Below, piece by piece: positions 36,459 through 49,900 of a DNA stretch of 64,000 nt (its first letter is position 1; each line of letters starts with the position of its first letter). The stretch is from the NCBI GenBank assembly GCA_003254885.1, contig QANT01001495.1, positions 1-64,000 of the forward strand, written 5' to 3'. Source of the DNA: Purshia tridentata. Taxonomy: Eukaryota > Streptophyta > Magnoliopsida > Rosales > Rosaceae. The position numbers and the translations under genes were made by a program. Below the pieces are notes generated by a model, which had not been told where the DNA came from, did no database searches, and saw nothing but the letters and a program-made list of their open reading frames with translations.

Positions 36459-39250
36459 TTATGAAACCATGATGCGTCCAATCATCCCCTGAGTCCAAGT
36501 TGCTGTTTCCTTGAGCTGTTCATCATCCGACCGAAGACACTCACCCAAAAAGTCAGCACAGAATGTAAGATCCTTAAACAGTGCCTTTGTGTTTGTGCCA
36601 AGCACATTTGCAAGGTCACCCATCACACCAACTGCAGCTTTTGTCACACTGTCATCCCTACAAAACAAAGAACCAGGACCATCAGATAGGAACAAATCAG
36701 ATTCCTAACTAGCAACAGGGAACTTTGTGGGAATACAGTTTATACATGCCTAGATACATACATATTATATATATAAAGGAAACTAGGTTTGTGTGAGTGT
36801 ATATATATATACAGACAGAAAGAGAGAATATAATACCTGTGTCTCTCCCTGAAAACTAATTCTATGAACTGCAAGAGATGCTGTGCATATGGCAACATGA
36901 CCTCAGACTTCGAATCCTTGAAGCCCTGCAGTATACCGGAATAGGCTTCGAATATGCTACACTTGAGCTGGTTGCCATATTCCAATAACTCATCATCACT
37001 AGTGTCCATCTGAGCACAGAGCTCTGCAGCTCCCTGCATCATCTGCACTGCATAAGGGACATACTTCTCAAAATGCTCTCCTATTGCAAGAGCTATGTCA
37101 CCAAAGCAAGAGAATATGGGAGGCTTGACAGACCGGTGGAGTGTTTCACTAGAAAGATCCTGTAATAGGTGATTCATAATCCCATCACAATACGGCAACA
37201 CTTTATCATCCAAGGCACGACAAATGTCACCAACCACCCCAACTGTGATAGCACACACTTGATATTCCTCAGAATTCTGCAGCCCCATCTCCAAGTACTT
37301 GTAGAATTCAGGCATGTATTTCTCAAACTGAGGCCCAGTTGCATAAGCCAGTGCACCAATAGCAAGCATTGCTTCCTCATGCACTGTAGAACTCCGGCAA
37401 GCAAATACATTGAGAAACAGAATCATAATTTGGTCTGCTGCCTGCAATATAATGGGCTTAGTTTCATCAGCACTGCGAAGTTTTTGAATGATAACCTGCA
37501 GAACACCACAAAGAGAAGCTTGCAAGTCTCCTTGCTTTTCCCTGTCATCTGATGATACAACCTGAAGCTCTATAGTCTGACCCAACTTATTCATAATGAG
37601 AGGGAGTAGCTGTGCTATAAATTGTGACGTTTCCTTAATATTGGAACTCCTCACAACCTCATTCAACGCTTCATATGCAGAAGACCTTAGCTTAGAATCC
37701 TCCCCATCAGCACGATTAGCAGTGTTAAGAAGACACTCAATGAGGCGTGGGACAAATGGCGTAAAGAGAGAGGAACAGGCTCCAGCATCCTCATACCCCT
37801 GGGAAAGGTAATAAATAGCCCCACATACCTTCTCTGCCACATTTGGAGCATCATTAATGCTGTCCAACAATACTTCGACCACCCTTGGAAGGTTATCATT
37901 AGTAATCACAGAAAATCCAGTAGCAGGACTGTGTAAAAACTCAAATATACGACTTAGAGTCCAGGCAGTAGTGTCTTTGACGTGATTGTTTTCATCCTTC
38001 ATTAACCTAAGCAGGAAATCTAAACCTGAATGGACCAGAATAGATAGCTTCTCAACGGTTGGACCTTCAAGGATTGAGCCAAATGCATATGTAGCTGCCT
38101 CGCGACAATGCCAATCTGGCTTCACTATGTTAGCTTCCACAAATGGCATCACAAGGGGAAGAATGTCATCCCCAACAGTCCTGGCAACAAGATCTAGGCA
38201 TGTCCCACCAGCCATTGAGATATTCCAATCATCCTGGTCTTGATTTTCTTCCTGCTTCAGCAAAGTTTCTAGCAACATTGGAACAAGAGATGGCAGAGCC
38301 TTTTCTACAAAGCTTGAATGAGGAGGTCCAGAGTTTCCACTGTCATCAATCTCAGACTCTTGAAGCTCTATCTCTCTATCACAAATGGAGCTCCAAAACT
38401 CAATTGCTTGGAGGGCAACACCATCTTCATCCCCTTTGACAGCATTTGATGTAAGCTCAAAAAGAGCTTGCATGTAAGGCTCAAGCACCTCATAGTAGTT
38501 TTCTGCAATAGAAACAAGACACTCAAAAGCAGCCTTCCTAATCTCCACCTCCTTGGACAAGGCAGTCTCACATATCATCTTCATGATGAAATTCCGTTCC
38601 ATCTCATTTTCAAAGTTTGTCTGTGCAAAGTCCAGGGCATTATATAAAGCCCTTGTTGCAGCAAGACGGACTTCAGGGCTGTTTTCAGCAAGGTTCATTC
38701 CTTGGACTACGGCAGTAAGAACAGAGTTCACCTCTTCTTGCCCGAGATCAGAATGGGAGATCTCCTCACATACATAACCAAGAGTTTCCAAGGTCGACTG
38801 TTTTAAACCAGCAGGGCTATCACGCTGAGTCATATTGTTAAGCAGAGAGCCAATTAGCTCAGGCCACTGCTTCCTCGGAATCTCAATAGAAGCAATTTTG
38901 GCAATAACTTGGGAAGAGGCATGCCTTGCCTCTTGCACAGGTGACCCAAGAGTCCTCAAAAGCAAGTCCTTGATTTGGGATTTAATCGAAATGTCAATTG
39001 CCAGCCATTGTTGAGCAAGATGTTCCTTCATAACAGCATCTTTGGCATCTAACGAGTTCTTAAGAACAATACCAGACAAACTTCGAGATTCAGTTGGTTT
39101 TTCATTGTTTGCAAGCTCAACCGTCAAAGACAGCAGAAAAGCAGGAAGGTTTTGCTCTTGAAACTGCCTAAGATTAGCCTCTGCTTCGGTGCGAACTCTC
39201 CCATCAGCCGATTGAGCCGCCAATAGAAACTGAGTAATCTCCATAGCCAT
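36459..39250 (-). CDS. KPNB1: Importin subunit beta-1 (KPNB1-like)
   Basis: Importin beta carries importin-alpha/NLS cargo through the nuclear pore and releases it on RanGTP binding. Two exons, 39250-36837 and 36657-36459, join in frame to 870 residues, the same length as I recall for the Arabidopsis protein. The chain is built of HEAT repeats throughout. The N-terminal RanGTP-binding part begins MAMEITQFLLAAQSADGRVR, and the acidic loop GDEDGVALQAIEFWSSICD lies in the expected place near residue 275. The last exon encodes DDSVTKAAVGVMGDLANVLG and ends MIGRIMVS. The 5' UTR probably contains an intron, with an acceptor near 39263 and a donor near 39568. No defects were seen. Confidence 0.96.
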
Positions 39251-40333
39251 CTATTTCCGCACTGTGACAAAAGAAATCACAAAACAAATTACATATCAAG
39301 ACATACAAACAGCAGAGAACTATTGCATAAATAAAGATTAAAAAATCATATACAGCCTCTAAAAAGTAAGATCCTAATATTGAAACACTAGGAAATCGTA
39401 GTAGCCAAAATGAAACCCCAAAATTCGCAGCATAAAAAATAGTTAAATATCAGAGAAAATTACAAAACCCTAGTCAACCGAAATGACTATAAAACATACA
39501 AAAGCAGTAGATCTATTATCAAAAACAGAAATTACAAACCATAGATTGAGACTAGAGAAATAGAAATACCTTGAATAGAAGAAGCCGATGAAGCAGCGCA
39601 AGCAAGCCTTAAAACCCTACTCGAAGAACAAGTAGAATCGAGAGGCTAGGACTTCACCTTCTCCTTCCCCTCTGGTTGCGTAGCGACAAAGGGAAGCACA
39701 GAGAAAAAGAGAGACTGAGAGAGAGAGAGGGTGCTTCGAATGAAGTAATCGGCGATTTATAAAACGCTTTATATTTCGAATGCTTGGAAGAAGCGGGAGG
39801 GAGACGAGAGGGGTGACCAATTTTTTGTGAAATAAGAACCAGCGGGCAGTTTTCGTACCTGCCCCAGACTGCCCGGGGATGCCCGGGTTCACTCACCTCG
39901 AAAACCCTAGGATTTTTGAAATCTCCCACGTGCGAGTGGTTAGCTCGTGCAGATCCTACCGTTGTGCTGTGAAATATCGATTTTTTTTTTGGAAATAATA
40001 TCAAATATACTTGCCGTGTTGGGTCACGTCACCCATCGCTGATTCACATATTCACATAATATTTGTGCTTCCTAGTAAATTGCAATACTTAGTGGTGTAT
40101 TTAAAAGAAAAATTTATGTTGGCCGGTTTTAGGGAAAAAAAAAAAAAAACCAAAAATNAAAAAAAAAAAAACCCAAAAATTGATGACAAATACAAGAATA
40201 CAACTAACAAAAATGTCGCAATGACGATATGTTATCTCTATTATAAATTATTATAAAACGGACAATGTTTAATTGTATTTACATATTTACTACTTTTCAA
40301 AATTTTTATTCGATAGTACATATTCAAGATTAG
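39251..40333. other. 5' region of importin beta and AT-rich spacer with one unresolved base
   Basis: The left part is the importin beta 5' UTR, with a GA/CT-rich block at about 39710-39732 and a likely transcription start near 39760-39990. Further right is AT-rich DNA with poly-A runs. Base 40158 is N within a homopolymer stretch, so this stretch is of lower sequence quality. Confidence 0.5.
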
Positions 40334-40568
40334 AACCGTTTATATTTTAGATTATTTATTAAAAATTATTTCTATAAACAATTAATTCAATAAAAAATTT
40401 TTTACTTATGTAACTGTTATCGAATAAATAGATAGTTTGATCAAAAAACTATTCTTTAAATATAGGCTATTCATTTATTCGATAATATTTAAATAACTAA
40501 AAGATCTTCGATTAAGTTGATTTTTTATAGAAATTATCTTTAATAAGTAATCTAGAACATGAATGGTT
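40334..40568. mobile_element. Long foldback repeat, probably a MITE-like element
   Basis: The left arm starts AACCGTTTATATTTTAGATT; the reverse complement of the right arm starts AACCATTCATGTTCTAGATT. The pairing goes on through ATTTCTATAAA and then an inner pair, TTATCGAATAAATAGATAG (40417-40435) against TTATCGAATAAATGAATAG (40467-40485, reversed). Nearly the whole 235 bases can fold into one hairpin with about 115-base arms at roughly 80-85 percent match. I could not fix the exact ends or a target duplication, and it has no coding capacity. Confidence 0.6.
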
Positions 40569-41019
40569 ATGATTCTGAACCTACACTAGAAGTTTGAGAG
40601 AGGGGGTGCACCCAAGTATATGCCTTATGAAACGATGGTTGTATCCAATGGATCAAGAATTTATCATTTTCACAAATTCTCAAAAATAGTCTTTTGTTTT
40701 CATCTTTAAAATTTGTGGATGAAATTAAGAAGAAAATCTGTTTTTGAATATAATACCAAACGCTTATTAATAGCAGGCTAAGCACCAATTCATAATCAAT
40801 ATGCATCATATATAACACTTTAATGGAGATTTAAGTGCATAACTTATTGAGATTGCAGGTTCTCTGCATGTAATGCATATCCAATAACCCATACCATCAA
40901 CCCAATAGTATGTACATTGTAAAAATGGACAGATACGTAAAAAATAAAAAATAAAATTCATAACTATACTATACATGAAGTAGTAATTAAACCTTTCAGC
41001 TTAAGCTTATGATCTATGT
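40569..41019. other. Spacer before the DUF688 gene end
   Basis: AT-rich, probably including the 3' UTR of the minus-strand DUF688 gene. Nothing else recognised. Confidence 0.45.
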
Positions 41020-41844
41020 TTATTGTTTATTGTATTTTGAATTGCAGTGAGGGTGAGCAGTGGCAGTGGCAGAGGCATGGCGGACAGGGCTTTTGAGTCC
41101 ACAGAGCTTGTGCTTCATGCGCCATGGGAAGAAAACTTGTAAGCCACAACCCTTGGGCGAAGAGTATGATTGGCTGCTGACTGCTGATCTTGAAATGCAA
41201 GTCTCCGGCGGCTCTGGATAATTCCACGAATGATTTGAGAGTTTGTTACTTGAATTGATTTGGGTTACATGGTTTAGAGCAGATGATGCAGCCAATGCAG
41301 TTGCATCTGGAAGAAAGCGCTCAATTATGAAATTTGGAGATTCATTCGTCATGTCATGACTTGACTCTGCAAGCTTTAGCTTCCACTCCTCTATTTCATG
41401 CTCTTTTTGGGCTTTCTTTTCCACTATGTCTATTGCTTCTGACAACGAGAACACGTCTATGGCATCCGAGAAAGCTTCGTTGCTATAATCAAGGTTGTCA
41501 ATATCATCTTCAACATCATCATCACCACCATCGTCGTCGACATCACCATCACATCCTTCATCGTGATCATGGGGATGCCACCAGCCGGGGGGTAGCTTTG
41601 GCCGGGGTGTGTCCCCTCCATTGTGGATATCGTCGCTTGTATTTGAGTCCTTGGGTTTGCCAGGAACTTGCTCCCATGAAAATGGAACTCTGTCGCTGGT
41701 AGTCAGCGATGTGCCTTGTAAACTTGAGCTGCTGGGGGAGTTTCCGAGACGCCTTGTTGAGAGGAGTGGTACATTGAAGTTGAGCATTCTAGCCTTTCTA
41801 GGACATCTTGAATCCAAGGAATGAGCTCCAATTTTTTCCACCAT
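41020..41844 (-). CDS. DUF688 family protein
   Basis: DUF688 proteins are plant-specific and of unknown function. This is a single exon of 274 residues. The family hallmarks are visible: VPFSWEQVPGKPK near residues 53-65; the proline-rich PRPKLPPGWW; an acidic Asp run around 95-115; FIIERFLPDATALAA, where the family has a similar phrase; and near the C-terminus GCGLQVFFPWRMKHKLCG followed by LKSPV. There is no signal peptide or membrane helix. His runs and a His/Cys-rich tail (ATATAHPHCNS) are present. It is likely soluble and possibly nuclear, which is inference only. The first ATG at 41844 is used. Confidence 0.85.
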   Translation of the reverse strand: MVEKIGAHSLDSRCPRKARMLNFNVPLLSTRRLGNSPSSSSLQGTSLTTSDRVPFSWEQVPGKPKDSNTSDDIHNGGDTPRPKLPPGWWHPHDHDEGCDGDVDDDGGDDDVEDDIDNLDYSNEAFSDAIDVFSLSEAIDIVEKKAQKEHEIEEWKLKLAESSHDMTNESPNFIIERFLPDATALAASSALNHVTQINSSNKLSNHSWNYPEPPETCISRSAVSSQSYSSPKGCGLQVFFPWRMKHKLCGLKSPVRHASATATAHPHCNSKYNKQ

Positions 41845-42811
41845 TAGAGAATATATTGGATGAACAAAAGCTTTGGGTGAGTGATTTGGGAAGACATTGT
41901 TAAGAGGCAGTTGAGTGAAATAATTGCAGGACAGTTGGAATTTATTGGTATCTCATGAAGTCCGTTAAAACTTATAATTCACTTTAACATGGTCACAGAC
42001 TCACAGGTGAGATAGAAAGGAGACCCTTTTGTATGAAAGTGAGAGGGGACCAGTGGCTCAACACCAATTAAAGTTTAAGTTCCCTGTCTTCAAATTTGGG
42101 CATGGTGTCAAATATCTTGATTTAAACAAGATAGAAATAAACCTCAGAATCTGTATTGTGTCATTGCCCAGAGTCTATCAAAACAAAAAAAATGAACAGG
42201 CATATTTAAAGTAGGAAGGAGAGTTCTACAACAGGAGGAAAATGCAGAACAGGCTCTGAATTTGGAACCTCTGAGCTCCTGTGAAATTAAAAATAAATCA
42301 TTTTCCTGTTGGTCGTAATGGAAAACGTGCAGCTTATACAACAAAGGCGAGAACAGAATGACAAGATTACACCACATTGCAAACCGCTTGACCAAAAACA
42401 ACACACGGTAGACATCTAAATTGGACAGACACAACACAAGCTTACATATCATGTACAAGATTCTTTTTTCCGCGGTTACTTCTGCTCCTGTCTTTGCTGG
42501 AGTAACAGCAGCAGCAGCAGGTCTCTTCTCTACTTCATATAAATTGATCCAATCAATAATGAATAAACACTTGACATATTTACATGCTGTCTTGCTCCTC
42601 TACTTTCCCTTCTTTATGAATCCAAAATCTCTCTGTCACCACTTTTTAAATCCCTTTTGAAGGTCATGGAAATCTACAATTGTACGTTTCTAGAGACAAA
42701 TCCATAAGATTAACTAAGCTGACAATTGCTGGCTTTTCTCATGGTAAAAGAATCAGATAGCAACGACATGATTGCCCCCAGAAGGTAAAGAATAATGGCT
42801 CTGTGATCTTC
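41845..42811. other. Intergenic between DUF688 and the ETO1 3' end
   Basis: Left side: promoter of the DUF688 gene. Right side: 3' UTR of ETO1. A short CAG repeat is visible near 42508-42520. No gene was recognised. Confidence 0.5.
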
Positions 42812-45800
42812 TCACGTTTGTTGTTCATTAACACGCTCCCGTGCTTTAGCATAGAGTTCATGACTGTCGGCATGATTGGGATCAAGACAAAGGGCTGCTT
42901 CACAGTCTCTGACGGTTGAGACAAAGTCCCCCATTGATTCGTGAAATGCTGCTCGAAGATGTAGCAGCTGCAGGTCCGGCTTGAAAGCTATGGCCTTGGA
43001 TAGCTCTTCTATGGCTTCTGCTTCTTTGTGGTCATCCATCAAAACTGGGGGGCCATAATTCCCATGTTAGTAGTTCAGAAATTCTTCCTTTTCTTAGAGA
43101 AATTCAAGATTTAAAACTGTGCAACTCTTATAACGTAATCATATGAAAGCGTATAATAGACCACACAACCTAGGTTCCACTAGAACATCAAAATGGAAAT
43201 GTTTAGGTTTTTTTTTTTGCTTCTCTTTTCTTTCTTAAACTATCTACTTATCTTATGATAAGTTTGGTCACTTAAGGACTTGAACTGTGTTACCAAGTTC
43301 ATCAGTATGCTGACTATCCATGTGCAGTTCAAATCCTACAGCAGAAAATAGAAATATACTAAGAGTTCATGCATGAAAACTAAACACAATTTCAGACAAC
43401 GTGCATAAGTGAAAACCCACCTACACACGCACCACTTGGGCTTGATTAAAACAAGTCAGATTGTTTAGACAGATAAAGAATAGATAAAGGTAAATAAAAG
43501 AAAGCAATAGAAAAAATGGTCTAAAGGACCAGACATAACACACTCTAAACTGTCCAATTCATAGCAATCGAAACTCCAGCCAACAGAATGGGCCACTAGC
43601 CAATCTGCTTGGAAGCCTGGTTATGTGTATTCCAGGTGATCCAACCGAAACATAACCTATACACTAAGTTAAGGCCTAAGGATTTGGAATCGATAATGAC
43701 AGGCATCTCCCCAAAATCACCATTGATGCAGTAGGGTGTTCACCACCAAGCACTAAGAATTAAGCATAAACAATAACTTCCAATCACTAAACAAACAAGA
43801 ACCATAGATACAACATACCTGCTGCCCTGTATCTGTATGGATATGTCCTCAGGGGATCTAATTGTGTTGCCATGCTTAGGTCACTCTTTGCCATGTCACG
43901 GTCACAGTATTCTGAACGTTTCTCATAAGCTGATGCATTGTTTCGGGCCTTCTCTATCAGCTTTGTCATTTCATCGTATGCAGCTTTGCGATGATTTTTA
44001 AGATGATATACTCGTGCTAGACCCTGATGCGCTCGTGTATGCTTAATGTTGAGGGCATTTGTGTAGCAGTCAGCAGCAAGATCCAGCTTATCAGAATCTA
44101 CGTAGACACTTCCTAAATTGTTTAGTGCCTGCAGGACAACAGAATTACTAATCCAAATATAATTGAAGTTTAGAATGCCAAGATCAAAAAAATTAATCTG
44201 AAGATGACACTTACTTGTCCTTTTCTAAGGCCATCTGAAGGGCATCTAAGTGCTTCCTCTAGAAGCTGGATCACGTATGTTGAAGAGTCAGAATCAAGAC
44301 TTGAGTCTGCTAAAGCATATGCTTTAAGGAAAAATGCTTCAAATGATCTCTGGATTGAAATGGACTCCTCTGCCTTTGCCAATGCTTCTTCACGGTGGCC
44401 AGTGTCGTACAGTATCCATCCTTCATAGACAAGCCGTTCATGCTCAGAACTAGAATGATTTCGAGCCAAGCGAAGACTATGCATAGCAGCCTTTTGAGAA
44501 TTTAACCTACGAATTTCAGGGACATCAGAGATGCTGCTAAAACAGACTAATATAACAAGCAAAAGCAATTGGATTTAGTGGTTTATTATCCTTCTGTATG
44601 ATACATCTTAGGATCATTAGAGGCTTAGAAGTTCTGGCCAACATGCAATACAAGCAGATAGTCACATACATACATTTTCTATGAACAGAAAGTGACAATT
44701 TCTAAGCATGTCAAGAACTCAAGATGTTATGCTCTGGATCAAACCCTTCACTAAAAAATAATAATGTGGATATTAACAAAGGTTGTTTAATAAAATTAAC
44801 AAAGGTTGTTTAATAAAATCCACAAACAAATTATAAATGATGAGGTAAATGGAAATCAAAACAAACATTAAATCCATGTGTACAGAATTATTATGAAAGG
44901 ACGAAAAGAAAAAGAAAAAGAAAATGCAGTATAACTGAGAATTTAAACTATACAACTTTCTCCTACTTACCGTAATAGAAGGAGAGACTGTCTAAAGCGT
45001 AGAAGGCTCTTCCCAGGGTCATTTGCCAACATATGATGTACAACAGCTAAAGAACCAATATCATCAACAGAGGACCATCGATCATAAAGTTGCATCCAGC
45101 AATCAGCCTGACTCATTTGTTGAACATGAGGGCTGAGCAGCTCTACCAGATGGTCACCATGCATTTTCCCATGAAACATCATGTAATTTGGGTCCAAAGT
45201 CAAGAGTGCCCGGACATCTCTGAGAGCTCCTTCGAAATCGTCTGAGGCAATTGAAAACCAAGCCCGCAGTTCAAGGCAATCAGGGGAGACCTTGAAACTA
45301 ATTATTTTGTTGATCTCTGAGATAGCTGCTCCTATCTGGTTGTCCTCCAACAAAGAAACAGCCCTATACTTGTATGGATAAGACAGAGTTGGATCCAATT
45401 GACTAGCAATGCTCAAATCCATCATCTTTTCCTTTCCAATACAATACAGAGATCGCTCCTGATACATCCACCCAACTGGTGTATAATCAGAAATGAGAGA
45501 GTTCAATTGTTTGTACGCCATGTACTTATGGCCACACTTGTACTTAGACCTTGCAACACCGACTAAGGAATATATATGGCCTTCCTCGACTGCTGCTTCA
45601 AACCACCACTGAGAATCTTTGTATTCCTGCCTCTCAAGCATCACAACACCTAACTGGTGAAATGCAAGTTGCTTCTGCCACTTTTCAGTGGCACACTCTC
45701 CCAGCCTCTCTAGAAGCATCACCGTTGTGTTCGACTTCATGTCTTCCTCAATGGCAATCTGGCTCAAAAAATAATACAAAACAAAAGAAGTATGCCCAGC

Positions 45801-46955
45801 CCTAACCAATTTATTCATACCTTCGGAACCACAAAATAGTTTCATGATATTATGATTGTGCAACGAACTCGGGAGCTCTCTCAGAAATACCTGCACACAA
45901 GCTGCCACTAAAAGATAAGAAGTCTCCTCCAATCCGTAGTCAATCAGCTGCATTGCATCCTCTAGACCATGAACCAGAGACGCCAAATGAGCATCACAAG
46001 CTGACTTCAACTCATCACAACAAAACCTGTTTGCAAAGGAAAGTAGGTCCAAAACAATTCGCACATCAAAAGAATCCAATCTTTTAGTCCTGCTAAATAT
46101 CTCCACTGATCTCATTGCCTCTACAGAGTATCCATTCTGTGAGAAATTTATCTTCTCCCGTCGTGCCTCTGTGAAGCTGCCATACAACATTGTTTTGAAG
46201 GGTCTTGATAGGGAGGCCATGTTGTATCTCACACATCTAATCTCAGCATCTCCAATACAAAATGACATATCACCATCTTCCTCCGAAGTGGAACATTGCT
46301 CATTCCCCATCACCACATCAACTGGGGTTCGAGAACACATACAAGAATCATGAACCGATTCAGGGTCATACCCAGCTACCAAACTAGCCTTAGGACACTC
46401 CATATTTCTGCCACAACAATCCATTGATGATGACCCAACAAGCTCATCCTCCCTCCTCTCGTACCTTAACCACGCCGCCAGCACCACCTTCGTGAGCACG
46501 TCCACCGCGTGCTGCCTCGCCGCCCGAAGGCTCCGCCGGAACAATTTGGGATCGGACAGACCCCGAAAGAGGGCACATTGCTCCACATACATCTTGGATT
46601 TATCAAACTGAGGACAATTCTCAATCCTACGGTACACATCAGCGAGAGTTTCGACAAAATCGACGGATTTGAGGCAGGGCTCCACGTGGGGTTCGAGGCG
46701 ATCGGCCACAGGAAGCCCGAATGGGAGAAGACTCTCAGCTAAAGCGCTGGTGGTGGGGGATTGGAAACTCCTCGATCTGGATCGAACGGAGTTGACCCGC
46801 ATTTGGTCTTGGATATGGTGAAGAAGCTTGTCTCCTCCACCACCACCACCGCCATTGGCGGTGGTTCCGGACGGGTTAATGGCAAACACTTGAGTGCCTT
46901 TACACCCGTCCATGATCTTCAAGCTACGCATTGTACTAAATATATTATGCTGCAT
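42812..46955 (-). CDS. ETO1: ETO1, BTB-TPR adaptor that limits ethylene synthesis
   Basis: ETO1 is the substrate adaptor of a CUL3 ubiquitin ligase that binds type-2 ACC synthases and targets them for breakdown, so it restrains ethylene production. Exons 46955-44971, 44506-44215, 44128-43819 and 43044-42812 join in frame to 939 residues (Arabidopsis about 951). The start MQHNIFSTMRSLKIMDGCKG matches the family start; an in-frame ATG four codons upstream (46967) is possible. A Gly-rich linker is followed by the BTB domain (about 228-330, DMSFCIGDAEIRCVRY and ANRFCCDELKSACDAHL). Then come TPR repeats through to the C-terminus, for example YEGWILYDTGHREEALAKAE and LNNLGSVYVDSDKLDLAADC. All introns are GT-AG and there are no defects. 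The full-length N-terminus argues for ETO1 rather than the shorter EOL paralogs. Confidence 0.95.
44772..44817. repeat. Two-copy 23-bp tandem repeat in ETO1 intron 1
   Basis: The unit ATTAACAAAGGTTGTTTAAT plus AAA is present twice head to tail inside the first intron of ETO1. Confidence 0.85.
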
Positions 46956-46967
46956 CTCTTCAAGCAT

Positions 46968-49900
46968 ACAATTAAATCTCCCTCTAAAATCGAACAAAAA
47001 ACAAAAAGAAAATCTACCTTATGCCCAGCAAACACCACCGTTTGGGCACCCGGAAAAACACAAAATCGATGGTGATGCAGGCCAATTAGAGGTGGGGAAA
47101 ACACAAATTTTCTGGGTGTTTTTTATTTTGTTGATTTCCTAATTTGTTTTCTCTCCCGAGAAAATGGAGAGAAAGTGGGGATGTTGGTGTTGGGCAAAGA
47201 AATAATCGATCACATTGACTTCCAATTCCAACCAGATGTCGAGGAGGAGGTGGCCGTTGCAACGGCCACTCTCTCGTTCTCTTTCTCTAATTTCTCTCCA
47301 AAAAAAAGTCTATGCGTTTTCTGATCCTCGTCTTCTCCATCTAAATATGACCTTCCCTTTCTTTCTTTTATTTGTTGTTTCTTATTTTGTATTTTTTACA
47401 ATTCTACGTGTATTTTTTACAATTCTACGTGTATTTTTGTATGTGTTCTATAACTTGTATTATAATTTATACTTCAATGTCTGGGAGAAAACAGAGAGAG
47501 TAATCTATGTTGAAGAGGCGATAAAGTCGGACTGTCTTTGAAGTTTTCCAACTTTTTTTGGGTTTGGGTCGTAATTTCCACATGAAGCGTGGCCAAGGAA
47601 CAACGTCACCACCTCATTCACAGAACATGGTTAACCGCTGTCCACCATCATTCAAAATTATACGCTTGTAGGACCCAACGAAATCAACAAATGTTCTCGC
47701 AAGCAACTCGCAATGTACATTTTGTTATAATTAAATTCAAAACTAAAATATAGTCCAAATTTTTTATCAAATTTTCACGTAAGAAGTCAAAACTCACTTC
47801 TAATCCTTTCCTAAATTTGATATTTTTTGGATAAAATGGACATTATAAAAAAGATTTGGTAAAAAAAACTTAACATGACCATTGGAGTACTCTTCCCTAA
47901 ACTTTTACTCGAATTTATCAACAAATTTGAAGAATATATATAAAAATGATTGAAAATGCTCTAAAAACCATATGTAATGTTAGTGATTATGAGTTTAAAG
48001 GCAAACTAGTCATAAATTTAGAACAGTTGTACTCCTGTAAGGGTTGACCGTTTAGAATTTGAACCAAATTTTAACTTTGAATTTGATTGTAACAAAATAT
48101 AAAATATGAAGACTTGATTATAAAATTGAAACTATGAAAACCCAAGTGCATTAAGGGCCAAACTACATGGACCTTATTGGTTATTTGCCAAACCTAGGCG
48201 AGATCTACATCTCATAGGATTGGATTATTATTCTACTAGAAAAATAGTATACAAGATGATTCAAAACAATGCAAAAGTATATATATACATATATTTATTC
48301 AATATTTGTATCATAGATAATTAAGTTTCGTACTTAAGATTTGTACTTTGGCACTCAACATTCGTATATGTGATATTCACTATTTATAGTTTATAAAATA
48401 AAAAATTATATTCACCGTTCATACATTTGGTATTCAATATTTATACTTTTGTTATTCATTATTCATAGAATCATACCTTTATTGTTCAAAAATTGTACCT
48501 TTCATATTGAAAATTCTTTTTTTTTTTTTGTGAAAGAATGTACTTTATTTAGTAATTATCAAATACATGTTACCTCACACCTAAAAGCCGGTAATGTGAT
48601 GGATCAATGTCCTTAATTAATGTTTTACTTTAGAGCAATTTATTATTTTATTTTGTTTAAACTTTAAAGCAAGTTTAATCGACGTAGGTTGAATTTAAAA
48701 AAATAATAATAATAAATAAAATTTACATATTTTGATTGCCAGTGCACGCTCCTTATGAGAGTGGGATTTGACATTGGAGGAATCCTTTGACAGATAATGA
48801 ACTGACCCAATGCGACACTTATACACGTGTGAGTACGCAAGTACGTGATGGCATACTTATGTGGGCCCATCTAAAATAGGCCCCCCAATTCATTTTTGGG
48901 CCCAAATTAACAACCTTACTTCTGCGCCTGGGCCTATTCGCAATTCCCCACAATTTAATTTTTAAAAATGAGGTACGTATCATAATATCATTAAACTAAA
49001 ATGAAATTAGTAATACAGGACATAAATATTTTTTTGGTTTAGCAGAAAAAGAACATCAATCTCTTAATATAAATAATGTATTAATTGTATAATGAAGTCA
49101 TACTCTAGAATAAGGCAGAGCATATCTGGCGCTAGATATTATTTCTATCATTATTATTTGTTGTCATTATCTATGAAACATAAATTATGAGCTATTATAA
49201 CTCATGGCCATGCGAATAATCATACAAATATTAAATAATATTTTTTCCCAACTCTTTTTTTTCTTTTTGATAAGCTACATCTGCCTATTTTGGTCAATGA
49301 TCGACAAAGGCCTCTCATATTATATAGTCTTTCAACTTTCAAATGGGCAAAGTAGAAGCCCAATGGATCTTTAATGGGCTTTTACTGTGACGGGCCTACC
49401 AACCCAAACTCGTTTTAAGCAGCGAAAGAAAGGTTGAAGCATCAATGCGTGTATCTTGTTATAAACATTCAAACATTTCATAACTACACCCAGAATCTAA
49501 ATTAAAAGAGGCCGATTATGGCCTTTTCTTTTAATAAATTGAAAATTGGAGGGTAAAATTGAAAATTGTGCATTCCATTAAATTATCAGTTAAATTTTGG
49601 GTCTGTATAGCAAGTGCCTGTAACTTTAATCAAGTTGTACATAACACTTCCAAGACCATATACATGATTTCAAATTGGGCTATTAGGTAAAAAGTATAGA
49701 ATTGGCTTTGAGGCAGCAATTTTCTTGCAGACACATATAAATAATGAATGTCACTTGGGACACATATTAGAGGTCCCACGTGAATGTAAGAGAAGGAATA
49801 AGCATAACCCACAGCCTACTAAATTTGTTCTCCATTATGAAGACCAAACATTCTATTCAATTTGTCTTGTGGATAGACACAACAATAAAAAATCAATTTT

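Noticed and set aside
37169-38777. Several plus-strand frames of 70-127 residues across importin beta
   Set aside because: They lie antisense to a conserved HEAT-repeat exon and have no family resemblance.
43320-43345. CAGTTCAAATCCTACAG as a possible tRNA B box
   Set aside because: No acceptor, D or anticodon stem could be formed upstream.
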